Assembly: GCA_039698075.1 (NCBI GenBank)
Contig: JBDKTJ010000017.1
Span: 1 to 16,202 of the forward strand
Source of the DNA: JAJFVC01 sp039698075
GTDB taxonomy: Bacteria > Planctomycetota > Planctomycetia > Pirellulales > Thermoguttaceae
DNA length: 16,202 nt
Reading direction: 5' to 3'
The notes under the pieces: model-generated
Told to the model about the DNA's origin: nothing
Seen by the model: only the letters and a program-made list of their open reading frames with translations
The model's database searches: none
Shown here: one piece after another, positions 1 through 6,292 of the stretch
Layout: each line of letters begins with the position of its first letter
How positions within the stretch are numbered: position 1 is the first letter of the stretch
Made by a program: the position numbers and the translations under genes

Positions 1-85
1 CCCTACCGACTAACCTTTCACTTGGATCAAAGTTGGGGAGCACCTCAAAGGCAATCTGCTCCTCCGAAAATCGCTTCCGTTTCAT
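1..85 (-). pseudogene. IS3-family transposase OrfA, N-terminal fragment (runs off left edge)
   Basis: Read leftward from the ATG at 85, the first 13 codons give MKRKRFSEEQIAF, the characteristic start of many IS3-family OrfA helix-turn-helix proteins. A strong ribosome site (AAGGAGG) lies about 10 bases before it. After Phe13 the frame stays open to the window edge but reads EVLPNFDPSERLVG, which does not continue the usual LRQAE...EVCRKLG pattern. The match therefore seems to stop abruptly at about position 47. What is seen is the start motif and its ribosome site; that this is a remnant cut by recombination is inference. The rest of the element, if any, is outside the window. Confidence 0.55.
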
Positions 86-218
86 GCTTCTGGTCCTCCT
101 TCGAAAGGTGTAAGATATCCGAAAATCTCACCTTCCGCATGGACCAAGAATCGGGGAGACCGTCACAACCCCATTTGTCGTGTCAGAATGCGTTAGAATC
201 AAAAATACAAAGCCAAAA

Positions 219-1091
219 TCAATTCTGTTGCTGTGGCTGATGCCACGGACATCTTGTTGATAATTTCCAGCCGACCTGTGGCCCGGCCTCTTTCTCGCCA
301 GCCTGGGTCATTACGCCCTCGGATCGCTCGTCTTCGACCTTTGTTACCTCGACTGACTCGACCACGTTGTTCGGCTTAACGACGTGTAGTTTCATCCCCT
401 TCAATAGTCCGTGGACCTTACCACGGTTCAGGACGACGGGGGTATCCTTGAATTTCCAATCGCAGACACTCGGGCGTGTCTTGTATTCTCCCACGGCTAC
501 GATTTCTGCCTCGATTGGTTGCTTCAAGAGGTAGTGGCTGAACTCTGCTGGCACGGAAGGAAATCCTTCCGCTTCCTTCTTCTCATCTCCTCGTCGAAGC
601 AGGTAGGCTCCCCACGATCCTTTTCGAGGTTCAGAACCATCATTTACGTCATTGCAGAATCCTTTCATGTCATCAGTGGGAATCAGATATTTCCGCCCTC
701 CCCAGGCAATAGGAATGAATTCTGGGGCGATCCCTTGAAATCCTTTTCGTTCGTTTGGGAAGGTGAAGGCAAGGTGGATGATACCCTTGTCCACACTGAC
801 AGTTCCATAGTTGCGGTCGTAAAGGCCCATACATCCGTGCCATTCAAAGAGAAAGCCGGATTTCGGTGCGAGAACCAATGAGACATTCTCCCCCAAACCG
901 TCACCTTCATAGTATTCGCCTGCCCACTCATGCGTTTTGAGCGTCTTGAGTTCGGCTTGAATGTTCTTTCGGTATTCCGCCGCCGTCTTTTCGGCCTTGT
1001 CAGAACGCTTGTCGGCGAACGTCCGATCCTCCGCTGAACATGCAACCGCCAAACAAAGAACCACAATTCCAAGCGTACACAGGCTTTTCAT
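219..1091 (-). CDS. Secreted protein of unknown function (290 aa)
   Basis: I do not recognise a named family. Residues 1-20 form a signal peptide: Lys at 3, a hydrophobic LCTLGIVVLCLAVA core, then ACSAED. The AVAC segment is a poor lipobox, so signal peptidase I cleavage after CSA is more likely than lipidation. The mature part begins with a charged Lys/Glu-rich stretch (about 23-50), followed by an aromatic and glycine-rich region (HEWAGEYYEGDGLGEN, then FEWHGCMGLYDRNYG). A C-terminal portion (about 200-265) looks like a small beta domain. The ATG at 1091 is preceded by GAGAGG at normal spacing. It is the last of several leftward genes in the AT-richer part of the window. Secreted and expressed as a single gene is the likely reading; function is unknown. 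Confidence 0.8.
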   Translation of the reverse strand: MKSLCTLGIVVLCLAVACSAEDRTFADKRSDKAEKTAAEYRKNIQAELKTLKTHEWAGEYYEGDGLGENVSLVLAPKSGFLFEWHGCMGLYDRNYGTVSVDKGIIHLAFTFPNERKGFQGIAPEFIPIAWGGRKYLIPTDDMKGFCNDVNDGSEPRKGSWGAYLLRRGDEKKEAEGFPSVPAEFSHYLLKQPIEAEIVAVGEYKTRPSVCDWKFKDTPVVLNRGKVHGLLKGMKLHVVKPNNVVESVEVTKVEDERSEGVMTQAGEKEAGPQVGWKLSTRCPWHQPQQQN

Positions 1092-1167
1092 GCTTGGCCT
1101 CTCATCTCGACGAAAGTAGTTATGCCAGTCTTTATCTTGGACGCATGACGAGTAATTTTGGTTCCCT

Positions 1168-1731
1168 TCACCATTTCTCGTAGTAACGAACGAAGATCAG
1201 TTCCCGTTCGTCGTCAATCGCCACCTGGAATTGGTCTCCGTATTCCATCGCAACCGTTCGACCACAAATGAAGAACTGTGTATTCTTTCCTTCCATCGGC
1301 GACCACCATTCTGGAGTCTTGTCGCCCGATATCATACTCTTTCCACAAAAAATGCCGTGGTCAGGAACAGGTGTGGGCGAAAGCTTCCATCGCTTTTTCA
1401 GAAAATCGGATAGTTCGGGAGTCGATTGTATTCGCCAGATATACTCCGTCTCATAACCCCTGCACATGCACTCGACGTTAAGGTTTTGTACCGCAATCTT
1501 CTCGTGTTCTGCATCTTTGACAAGTTCGGCAAGCGGCTTTGGCCAATCTTTGGCCGCTGTAACGGGGAAGGGGCCATTTCCAGCGAAGACTCCGTGGAAG
1601 AAATCGTGCGTAGCCCGATTCACAAGCCAGACAGCCAGCCCGACGAGCAATATCAGCACGGCCACCACGGTGAGAATTATCCGATGCCATCGTCGAGATT
1701 GTTTAGATTTGACGGATGATTGAGGTTCCAT
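1168..1731 (-). CDS. Single-pass membrane protein of unknown function (187 aa)
   Basis: A short basic cytoplasmic tail (about residues 1-17, SVKSKQSRRWHR) is followed by one clear transmembrane helix (about 18-37, IILTVVAVLILLVGLAVWLV). The remaining 150 residues are a soluble domain, presumably outside the membrane, containing two nearby cysteines (NVECMCRGYE) and many aromatic residues. The start at 1731 is supported by GGAG about 9 bases upstream. It follows the two membrane-protein genes on its right with a 55-base gap, so it may share their transcript. No family recognised; it is not an enzyme I can identify from motifs. Confidence 0.78.
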   Translation of the reverse strand: MEPQSSVKSKQSRRWHRIILTVVAVLILLVGLAVWLVNRATHDFFHGVFAGNGPFPVTAAKDWPKPLAELVKDAEHEKIAVQNLNVECMCRGYETEYIWRIQSTPELSDFLKKRWKLSPTPVPDHGIFCGKSMISGDKTPEWWSPMEGKNTQFFICGRTVAMEYGDQFQVAIDDERELIFVRYYEKW

Positions 1732-1786
1732 CGGCTATTCTCCAAGAAGGGGCAATGGGAGGAGTGTAACAACCATTCTCAAACCG

Positions 1787-2323
1787 TCAATTATTCATCG
1801 CTTCCTGGCGAGGCAACCCGTCCATTCGTCGGCGTCGAATCAGCACCCAAATACAAAGCACGCTTCCGCCAATAAATCCAACACCATAAGCGGTTTGATG
1901 TGCCCACCAATCGGCGAAAAACGGGACGTGCTTTGTCGCAGGCAGCCGAGATGCCAACGGTTCCGGCAACGTTAGAATACCTGTTTCCGCAATTTTATAA
2001 CCGGCGGTACCAGCCAGCAACGACAGTATCCCCATGACGATCAGGAGGCCGACGATTGGTCGAATGAGGTCATTGGCGGTAAACGTCGGCCATGCCCCAA
2101 TCCTGGAAGCCAAAGCGGCCAAAATACCGAAAGTCAGGCCCACCCACCACGTCGCAATAATTCCCCAACCGATTGCAAGCAGCGTCGGCGACTCGGTGTG
2201 AAAGATGGGTGGATGCCCAACCGTGAAATACTCGACGCAGACTCGTGTCGTGACCTGATCGTGCAAGATGCCGTAGACGATGGCTGAGGCGATACAGAGG
2301 ATGATGATCTTGAAGAACTGCAT
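1787..2323 (-). CDS. Multi-pass membrane protein of unknown function (178 aa)
   Basis: The chosen start is the ATG at 2323 (MQFFKIIILC), 8 bases after the stop of the upstream gene. The longer in-frame version from 2458 would overlap that gene and begins with an implausible Cys/Trp/Arg-rich leader. About four hydrophobic segments are visible: near residues 3-20, 48-70, 87-110 and 140-162. The C-terminus is basic (RRRRMDG), as expected for a cytoplasmic end. The segment VCVEYFTVGHPPIF followed by TESPTLLAIGWGIIATWW resembles conserved uncharacterised bacterial membrane proteins I have seen without an assigned function. Tight spacing implies co-translation with the 2332-3000 gene. Confidence 0.75.
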   Translation of the reverse strand: MQFFKIIILCIASAIVYGILHDQVTTRVCVEYFTVGHPPIFHTESPTLLAIGWGIIATWWVGLTFGILAALASRIGAWPTFTANDLIRPIVGLLIVMGILSLLAGTAGYKIAETGILTLPEPLASRLPATKHVPFFADWWAHQTAYGVGFIGGSVLCIWVLIRRRRMDGLPRQEAMNN

Positions 2324-2331
2324 CGGCAACC

Positions 2332-3000
2332 CTATTTGAAGATCGTGGAAAGGTACGCCGAAATCGCCAATATGGCAAACATGACACCACCAGCGATTGC
2401 ACCGAGAATCGGACCTGCAATGAAAAATGGCCCGCCAATCAACACACCAAACACACATCCCAGTCCTGCCCCAATAAACAAGCTTGTCCAGGCAAGCCGG
2501 AGACGATCCTGTCGTATAACGGCAGTTGCCTTGTCGTCGGAAGGCAACGGTTGTCCAGGAGTTCTACGTCGTCGAACCCAGACCATTGTTTGCCAGAGCA
2601 GTCCAATGATGCCGCCAGCAAGCGGAAAGAGCCAGCAAAAGCGTTGTATGTAATCGTCATTCTGGCCAGGCATAGTGTATTTGAGAGATGCGGAATGTGC
2701 GAGGGCGATTGAACCAACCGTAATCCCAATAATGGCCCCCAATCCTGCAAGACAGCCGACCCGAGGGACCAAACTGCCAATGACAATTCCACTGGCCACG
2801 TAGATGAAAATGACCAAGCCAACCAATAGACTGTTGTGGCTATCTGGATGATAAATGCTGGCTCCGATGAAGACCGCCGAAATAGCCCCGCCAGTAACTC
2901 CAAGAATCCATTGCAGATTACTTGCCTTGCGGCAGGGATGTGGCGGCAACTTGTCGTTTTCTGGACTTGTGATTGGCGTGGTATTCAAAGAAGTGGTCAT
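2332..3000 (-). CDS. Multi-pass membrane protein, first gene of a membrane-protein pair (222 aa)
   Basis: The start at 3000 (MTTSLNTTPI) avoids a 21-codon upstream extension without membrane character; a purine-rich AGAAAGA precedes it. A polar N-terminal tail (1-30) is followed by about six hydrophobic helices in two groups: four between about 31 and 140, then a basic loop (VRRRRTPGQP), then two glycine-rich helices at about 170-218. The last two (GAGLGCVFGVLIGGPFF, then GPILGAIAGGVMFAIL) have glycine zipper spacing. The stop lies 8 bases before the next gene, so the two products may work together. Function unknown; a role in transport or membrane remodelling cannot be assigned. Confidence 0.75.
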   Translation of the reverse strand: MTTSLNTTPITSPENDKLPPHPCRKASNLQWILGVTGGAISAVFIGASIYHPDSHNSLLVGLVIFIYVASGIVIGSLVPRVGCLAGLGAIIGITVGSIALAHSASLKYTMPGQNDDYIQRFCWLFPLAGGIIGLLWQTMVWVRRRRTPGQPLPSDDKATAVIRQDRLRLAWTSLFIGAGLGCVFGVLIGGPFFIAGPILGAIAGGVMFAILAISAYLSTIFK

Positions 3001-3129
3001 GGTCTTTCTGCTACCGTAGTGATCTCTAGGCAACGAAATCGAGTATAACCACCTCTGTAACATTTTCAGAAATAGAATAATTCTGGCGGAATCGTCTGGG
3101 GATAGGGTGGTCGCTTGGCCGGGTGGAGA

Positions 3130-3256
3130 CTACCGCCCCCCCGCCTTTCCTATTGGCCTCTTGTTGCATTTTTGGAAATAGGGGAACTGTGTTCCCGATC
3201 AACGAGTTGTCGATCTTCAAGCTGGCTCCACATCCACCGCACGTCACGGTAATCAT
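3130..3256 (-). pseudogene. Small zinc-ribbon protein gene, frameshifted
   Basis: From the ATG at 3256 the frame reads MITVTCGGCGASLKIDN, the usual start of small bacterial zinc-ribbon modules in which CxxC is followed by a hydrophobic-Gly loop and a second CPxC. Here the frame then gives VPLFPKMQQEANRK, losing the second pair. Removing one A from the run of five A at about 3169-3173 (complement strand) restores FPKCNKRPIGKAGGR and a stop at 3130-3132, about 41 residues in all. The first Cys of the second pair is also TTT instead of TGT. Two independent lesions suggest real decay rather than only a sequencing slip. The unshifted frame runs on to 3026 as unrelated sequence. Confidence 0.6.
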
Positions 3257-3369
3257 AACTGTACCCTTGCTACCAAAAGAAAGTCTGCCGCCGGTCCATC
3301 GCCAGGGTGGGGCAGATACCCAAAGCAACGGAGACCGGTCGGCAGACATTTCGACTTCGGTAATGGCTG

Positions 3370-3639
3370 TTAAGGTGTCGGGCCATCGACCTTAACCATC
3401 ACCTGTTCGGCGGTGTAGTGTGCGGCCAGTGCGTAGGCCAAGTTGCCCAAGCCAAACGTGAACCATGCGGTCAGCAAGGCCCAAAGGACATGGCCACCGG
3501 CACTTCCCCACGTCGCCTTGCGTACCAATGTGGACGCTTCACCCTGACTGACGATTTCGTACCCTTGCGTAACGTAGTCGTCCAACAGGTTCTCCATCTC
3601 CCTCTTTGTTGAAACCCGACGCAATCGTGGTGCTGACAT
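3370..3639 (-). CDS. Small membrane-associated protein of unknown function (89 aa)
   Basis: The start at 3639 (MSAPRLRRV) has a good ribosome site (AGGAG, about 10 bases upstream), which decides against the longer in-frame start at 3705. Residues 5-40 are a charged helix-rich segment (STKREMENLLDDYVTQGYEIVSQGEAST) with a 'modify/regulate' look but no named family. Residues about 48-70 are hydrophobic (GGHVLWALLTAWFTFGLGNLAYAL). The C-terminus is soluble again (AEQVMVKVDG). Similar small proteins, with LVRK then a WG...FTFGLGNLxYAL membrane hairpin and a short beta tail, occur as uncharacterised bacterial proteins. Neighbours give no functional clue because they are broken genes. Confidence 0.7.
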   Translation of the reverse strand: MSAPRLRRVSTKREMENLLDDYVTQGYEIVSQGEASTLVRKATWGSAGGHVLWALLTAWFTFGLGNLAYALAAHYTAEQVMVKVDGPTP

Positions 3640-3695
3640 AGAAAACACTCTCCTGAAAAAGATTGTTGTGGATTGTTCGTTTCTGCTTTGGTCCA

Positions 3696-3884
3696 TTACC
3701 GACAACAGGTGTGCCGTTTCCTCCGAAAAAAGAAGGAACCAAAAGTTGCGGCGATCCCGGCGAGGATCAGAGAGGACGGTTCCGGTACTTGTCCCACGAC
3801 GGCTTGGAAGGTGGTCGGAACAGAGGCATTGTCGAAATAGAGCGTGCCTCCGGTCGTCTCAACTAATTGCAGGTCCCATTGCAT
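3696..3884 (-). pseudogene. C-terminal remnant of a PEP-CTERM exosortase-substrate protein
   Basis: The frame ends with a textbook PEP-CTERM sorting tail: VPEPSSL (codons at about 3788-3768), a hydrophobic helix ILAGIAATFGSFFF, then the basic RRKRH. Such tails direct secreted proteins to exosortase/archaeosortase-type processing at the envelope. About 30 residues of a beta-rich passenger precede it (WDLQLVETTGGTLYFDN), but there is no signal peptide, without which the tail cannot be used. The only nearby start, the ATG at 3884, overlaps the stop of the SprT-like gene (TGATG). The fragment is therefore best read as the severed end of a larger gene. No exosortase is in the window. Confidence 0.7.
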
Positions 3885-4219
3885 CAATGCTGCGGTGCCG
3901 GTGACTGAACGCCGCAGTTCTTCATTGCCTGCCGCCATTCAGGGCCGTGTGCCTTAACAACCAGACCGAATTGATGCCAAACGATTAGATGACAAGCTTC
4001 ATGAATGACTGTGTCGTATCGGTCTTGAAAGGAGGCCCGAGGCCACAAGGGGATTGAAAGGCGGATTTTTGAGTGGAAGGTGATCGGGTTGTAGACGGCA
4101 TCGCCCAACCGTCTTGTGAATCGAGGATTCCACTCGATCTGGATTGCCTGAGCAAGTTCGGGCACATCGTTATGGTGGCAGGCTGACAAAACCAGATTTC
4201 TGATCCATTTGTCTTGCAT
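3884..4219 (-). CDS. SprT-like zinc metalloprotease domain protein, apparently C-terminally truncated (111 aa)
   Basis: The protein has the SprT-type active site: HEACH at residues 73-77 fits HExxH, and HGPEW (91-95) supplies the third zinc ligand 14 residues on. Upstream, WNPRFTRRLGDAVYNP and then IRLSIPLWPR match the beta-hairpin substrate groove of SprT/Spartan-like domains. SprT family members usually continue beyond the HGxEW-AMxxCG segment with a further strand and often a zinc ribbon; here the product stops after NCGVQSPAPQH. The lost end coincides with the start of the PEP-CTERM remnant, so a deletion or rearrangement probably joined two genes. No ribosome site is visible before the ATG at 4219. 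The catalytic core is intact, so residual activity is possible but doubtful. Confidence 0.68.
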   Translation of the reverse strand: MQDKWIRNLVLSACHHNDVPELAQAIQIEWNPRFTRRLGDAVYNPITFHSKIRLSIPLWPRASFQDRYDTVIHEACHLIVWHQFGLVVKAHGPEWRQAMKNCGVQSPAPQH

Positions 4220-4597
4220 GAATTATTGAACTATTGAACCCTGACATATCCCGACCAAACGACCTGCTTGGTTAAGCAGTCTCGCCGGAATCTGGTCCAC
4301 ACAAGCCAGTGCTTGGGCGAAATAACTCCCGGATTTTGTGGGACGCTGGATGACCGGAAAGGCGAACCGTGGAGGCTCACGGGATGGCATCGGTTCATAG
4401 AGGCGATGTTTCAGTTGGACCGAAGCCTTGATTGGTCACGCTTGCTTTTGGGCAGAAAGGGAATGAATGGCAGTGTAGGCGAAATAGTGGAGTGAGCAGG
4501 TAGCAGGAGACTATGTTGCCTGACCTAAAACGGCCCGACCTTGAACGGCTTGCCGAAGAGGCGAGGATAAGATGAAGCCAGTTCAATCTGACTTTCG
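4220..4597. other. 378 bases without a supportable gene
   Basis: No reading frame here has both a credible start and protein-like composition. A rightward frame at 4268-4495 needs a TTG start, has no ribosome site and resembles no family. A perfect 6-bp inverted repeat with a 4-base loop (CTGCTT at 4264-4269, AAGCAG at 4274-4279) is present but has no T-run, so it is not a convincing terminator. The stretch lies just downstream of the tRNA and may be leftover attachment-region or decayed element sequence. Confidence 0.5.
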
Positions 4598-4634
4598 GGT
4601 TACAAAATGGGTTACAAACGCCTTCGGTTACAAA
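4598..4634. repeat. Three direct copies of GGTTACAAA near the tRNA 3' end
   Basis: GGTTACAAA occurs at 4598-4606, 4610-4618 and 4626-4634, all in the same orientation, starting 12 and 16 bases apart. The first and last copies extend to GGTTACAAAAT. They sit immediately beyond the tRNA-Pro terminator on the accessory side. Short direct repeats in this position can be arm-type recombinase binding sites, but no integrase gene is visible, so the role is open. Confidence 0.55.
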
Positions 4635-4645
4635 ATCTAAAAAAG

Positions 4646-4680
4646 AAACCCTTACGCAACATTTTGCTGCGTAAGGGTTT
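4646..4680 (-). terminator. Rho-independent terminator of tRNA-Pro
   Basis: Perfect 13-bp inverted repeat (AAACCCTTACGCA at 4646-4658, complement at 4668-4680) with a 9-base loop. On the minus strand it is followed by CTTTTTTAGATTTT, a good T-run. It starts 6 bases after the tRNA 3' end, so it terminates the tRNA transcript. Confidence 0.85.
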
Positions 4681-4686
4681 AAGATG

Positions 4687-4761
4687 TCGGGGCGACAAGA
4701 TTTGAACTTGCGACCTTCTGAACCCCATTCAGACGCGCTAGCCAGACTGCGCCACGCCCCG
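4687..4761 (-). tRNA. tRNA-Pro (anticodon GGG)
   Basis: All tRNA parts can be folded by eye. The acceptor stem CGGGGCG pairs with CGCCCCG, with discriminator A. The D arm is GCGC/GCGC. The anticodon stem TCTGA/TCAGA encloses the 7-base loop ATGGGGT, giving anticodon GGG, which reads proline codons CCC/CCU. The variable region has 5 bases, and the T arm is GCAAG/CTTGT around TTCAAAT. The 3' CCA is not encoded and must be added after transcription. A matched promoter and a terminator flank it, so it is a complete single-gene unit. It forms the border between the low-GC accessory region and the GC-rich core region. Confidence 0.93.
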
Positions 4762-4788
4762 ATGTGTGTCCGTGTATGGACTCTCCAA

Positions 4789-4817
4789 AGCATACCGACC
4801 CCGCCCTCGTTCGTCAA
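4789..4817 (-). promoter_or_regulatory. Sigma-70-type promoter of tRNA-Pro
   Basis: On the minus strand TTGACG (4817-4812) and TATGCT (4794-4789) are separated by exactly 17 bases, close to the TTGACA/TATAAT consensus. The predicted start lies about 20 bases before the tRNA 5' end at 4761. Its -35 box is 2 bases from that of the divergent MFS promoter. Confidence 0.65.
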
Positions 4818-4819
4818 CC

Positions 4820-4848
4820 TTGTCTCAAAGGCCGAAGAACCCTACTAT
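4820..4848 (+). promoter_or_regulatory. Candidate promoter of the MFS transporter gene, with flanking inverted repeat
   Basis: TTGTCT (4820-4825), 17 bases, TACTAT (4843-4848) gives a plausible sigma-70-type promoter; transcription would start near 4855, leaving a leader of about 37 bases. A 6-bp inverted repeat, GTCTCA (4822-4827) and TGAGAC (4850-4855), brackets the promoter, overlapping the -35 box and the predicted start. This is a layout typical of a repressor site, although 6-bp arms can occur by chance. Confidence 0.45.
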
Positions 4849-4891
4849 ATGAGACCTGCCCTAAAACGATCCCCCCTACGACGATTCCTCC

Positions 4892-6256
4892 ATGATTTTT
4901 CCAAATGCACACAAGTGGTGGGTGTTGGTGTCCCTCGGAATTGGCACCTTCATGTCCGCCCTGGACGCGAGCATCGTCAATGCCATTCTGCCGGTCATTC
5001 AACAGCAATTGCACACGCAGTTGGACACGGTGCAGTGGGTGGTCACCGTTTATTTGTTGATCGTCAGCGGGCTCCTGTTGACGTTTGGCCGGCTTGGCGA
5101 CATTTGGGGGCATCGGCCGGTTTGCGTGTCGGGGTTTGCGTTTTTTGTGAGCGGATCGGTATTGTGCGGCCTGGCGTCGGGGATCGCGATGCTGATCGCG
5201 GCTCGGAGTTGCCAAGCGATCGGCGCGGCGATGGTCTTCGCCAGCTCACCGGCTATTTTGACCAAAACCTTTCCGGCGGCGCAACGCGGACAGGCTTTGG
5301 GATTGCAAGCGACGATGACCTATTTGGGTTTGGCGTTCGGGCCTTCGTTGGGCGGTTGGCTGACCGACGCTTTCGGTTGGCAGTCGGTTTTCTTCGTCAA
5401 CGTGCCGGTTGGCGCCGTGGCCATCGCGGCGTGCTGGCGCATCCTGCCGGTCGATGCACGGCGTTCGATGCGCGAGCCGTTCGACTGGCCCGGGTCGCTG
5501 GTGTTCATGATCGGGTTGTTGTCGTTGTTGCTGGCGCTCAATCAGGGGCACCAATGGGGCTGGCATTCTTGGGCGATTATCGCGCTGTTTGCGGCCTCGG
5601 CGGTTTTTTTGGCGGCGTTCGTCGAGATCCAGCGGCGATCGCTGTATCCCATGCTCGATCTGACCTTGTTCCGGCGGCTGCTGTTTTCCATGTCGCTATT
5701 GAGCGCGCTGTTGAACTACACCTGCACCGCGATGATCACGTTTTTGATGCCGTTTTATTTGATTCGGCATTTGGGTTGGAGCCCTTCGAAGGCGGGCACG
5801 TTGCTGACGGTTCAGCCGTTGATGATGGCGATCGTCGCGCCCATGAGCGGCACGATCTCCGATCGATTGCGTCATCCCAGCTTGCCGGCCACGTTGGGCA
5901 TGGCCGTGTTGACGGTCGGCGTCGGGTGGCTGGCCTGTTTGAAGCCGGACAGCGGCTGGCTTCCGATCGCCGTCGGGCTGGCCATTGTCGGACTGGGCAC
6001 CGGGGCGTTCATCAGTCCGAACAACAGCGCGCTGATGGGCTCGGCGCCGCGGCATCGACAAGGCATTGCGGCGGGCATGATGGCCACGGCCCGAAATCTC
6101 GGCATGGTGTTGGGCGTGGGATTGGCCGGCGCGGTGACGACGACCGTGATCGCATACCAGCCCGGGGCCACGCTGCACGACGCCATCACGACGAGTTTTT
6201 GGGTGGCCGTCGGATTGGCGACCGTCGGCATCTTCACGTCCGCCGCCCGAAGTTGA
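4892..6256 (+). CDS. MFS drug/multidrug exporter, DHA2 (EmrB/QacA-like) type (454 aa)
   Basis: An inner-membrane secondary transporter, most likely a proton-coupled exporter of small toxic compounds. The N-terminal helix carries the LDASIVNAILPVI motif typical of DHA2 proteins. The loop between helices 2 and 3 has motif A in the form GRLGDIWGHRPV, and motif C appears as GLAFGPSLGGWLTD in helix 5. About 12-14 hydrophobic helices are visible; at 454 residues it is slightly shorter than usual 14-helix members. A second-half motif A-like loop (SGTISDRLRHP) is present. No strong ribosome site precedes the ATG at 4892. It is divergent from tRNA-Pro and convergent with hypB, so it is transcribed alone. 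The substrate cannot be told from sequence; no MFP partner (EmrA) is adjacent. Confidence 0.88.
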   Translation: MIFPNAHKWWVLVSLGIGTFMSALDASIVNAILPVIQQQLHTQLDTVQWVVTVYLLIVSGLLLTFGRLGDIWGHRPVCVSGFAFFVSGSVLCGLASGIAMLIAARSCQAIGAAMVFASSPAILTKTFPAAQRGQALGLQATMTYLGLAFGPSLGGWLTDAFGWQSVFFVNVPVGAVAIAACWRILPVDARRSMREPFDWPGSLVFMIGLLSLLLALNQGHQWGWHSWAIIALFAASAVFLAAFVEIQRRSLYPMLDLTLFRRLLFSMSLLSALLNYTCTAMITFLMPFYLIRHLGWSPSKAGTLLTVQPLMMAIVAPMSGTISDRLRHPSLPATLGMAVLTVGVGWLACLKPDSGWLPIAVGLAIVGLGTGAFISPNNSALMGSAPRHRQGIAAGMMATARNLGMVLGVGLAGAVTTTVIAYQPGATLHDAITTSFWVAVGLATVGIFTSAARS

Positions 6257-6292
6257 GACGCGCATCGCGTGGTGCGGGTTGCCTGTCGATTG

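Noticed and set aside
22..240. 72-aa rightward frame at the left end
   Set aside because: Opposes the recognisable IS3 OrfA start and its ribosome site; composition is not protein-like.
3026..3349. A single intact 107-aa protein covering the zinc-ribbon segment
   Set aside because: Only the MITVTC part looks like protein; the N-terminal 31 residues and the part after the A-run are not, and a one-base correction gives a sensible short protein.
4264..4279. Small hairpin as terminator of a rightward gene
   Set aside because: Only 6 bp, no T-run, and no gene ends there.
4268..4495. 75-aa rightward frame between the SprT gene and the tRNA
   Set aside because: Needs a TTG start, no ribosome site, no family resemblance.
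4598..4634. CRISPR-like array (three GGTTACAAA copies)
   Set aside because: Repeat units are only 9 bases and spacers 3-7 bases; no cas genes.
6259..6271. ACGCG-CAT-CGCGT as a terminator between the MFS gene and hypB
   Set aside because: Stem of 5 bp with a 3-base loop and no T-run; too weak to call.
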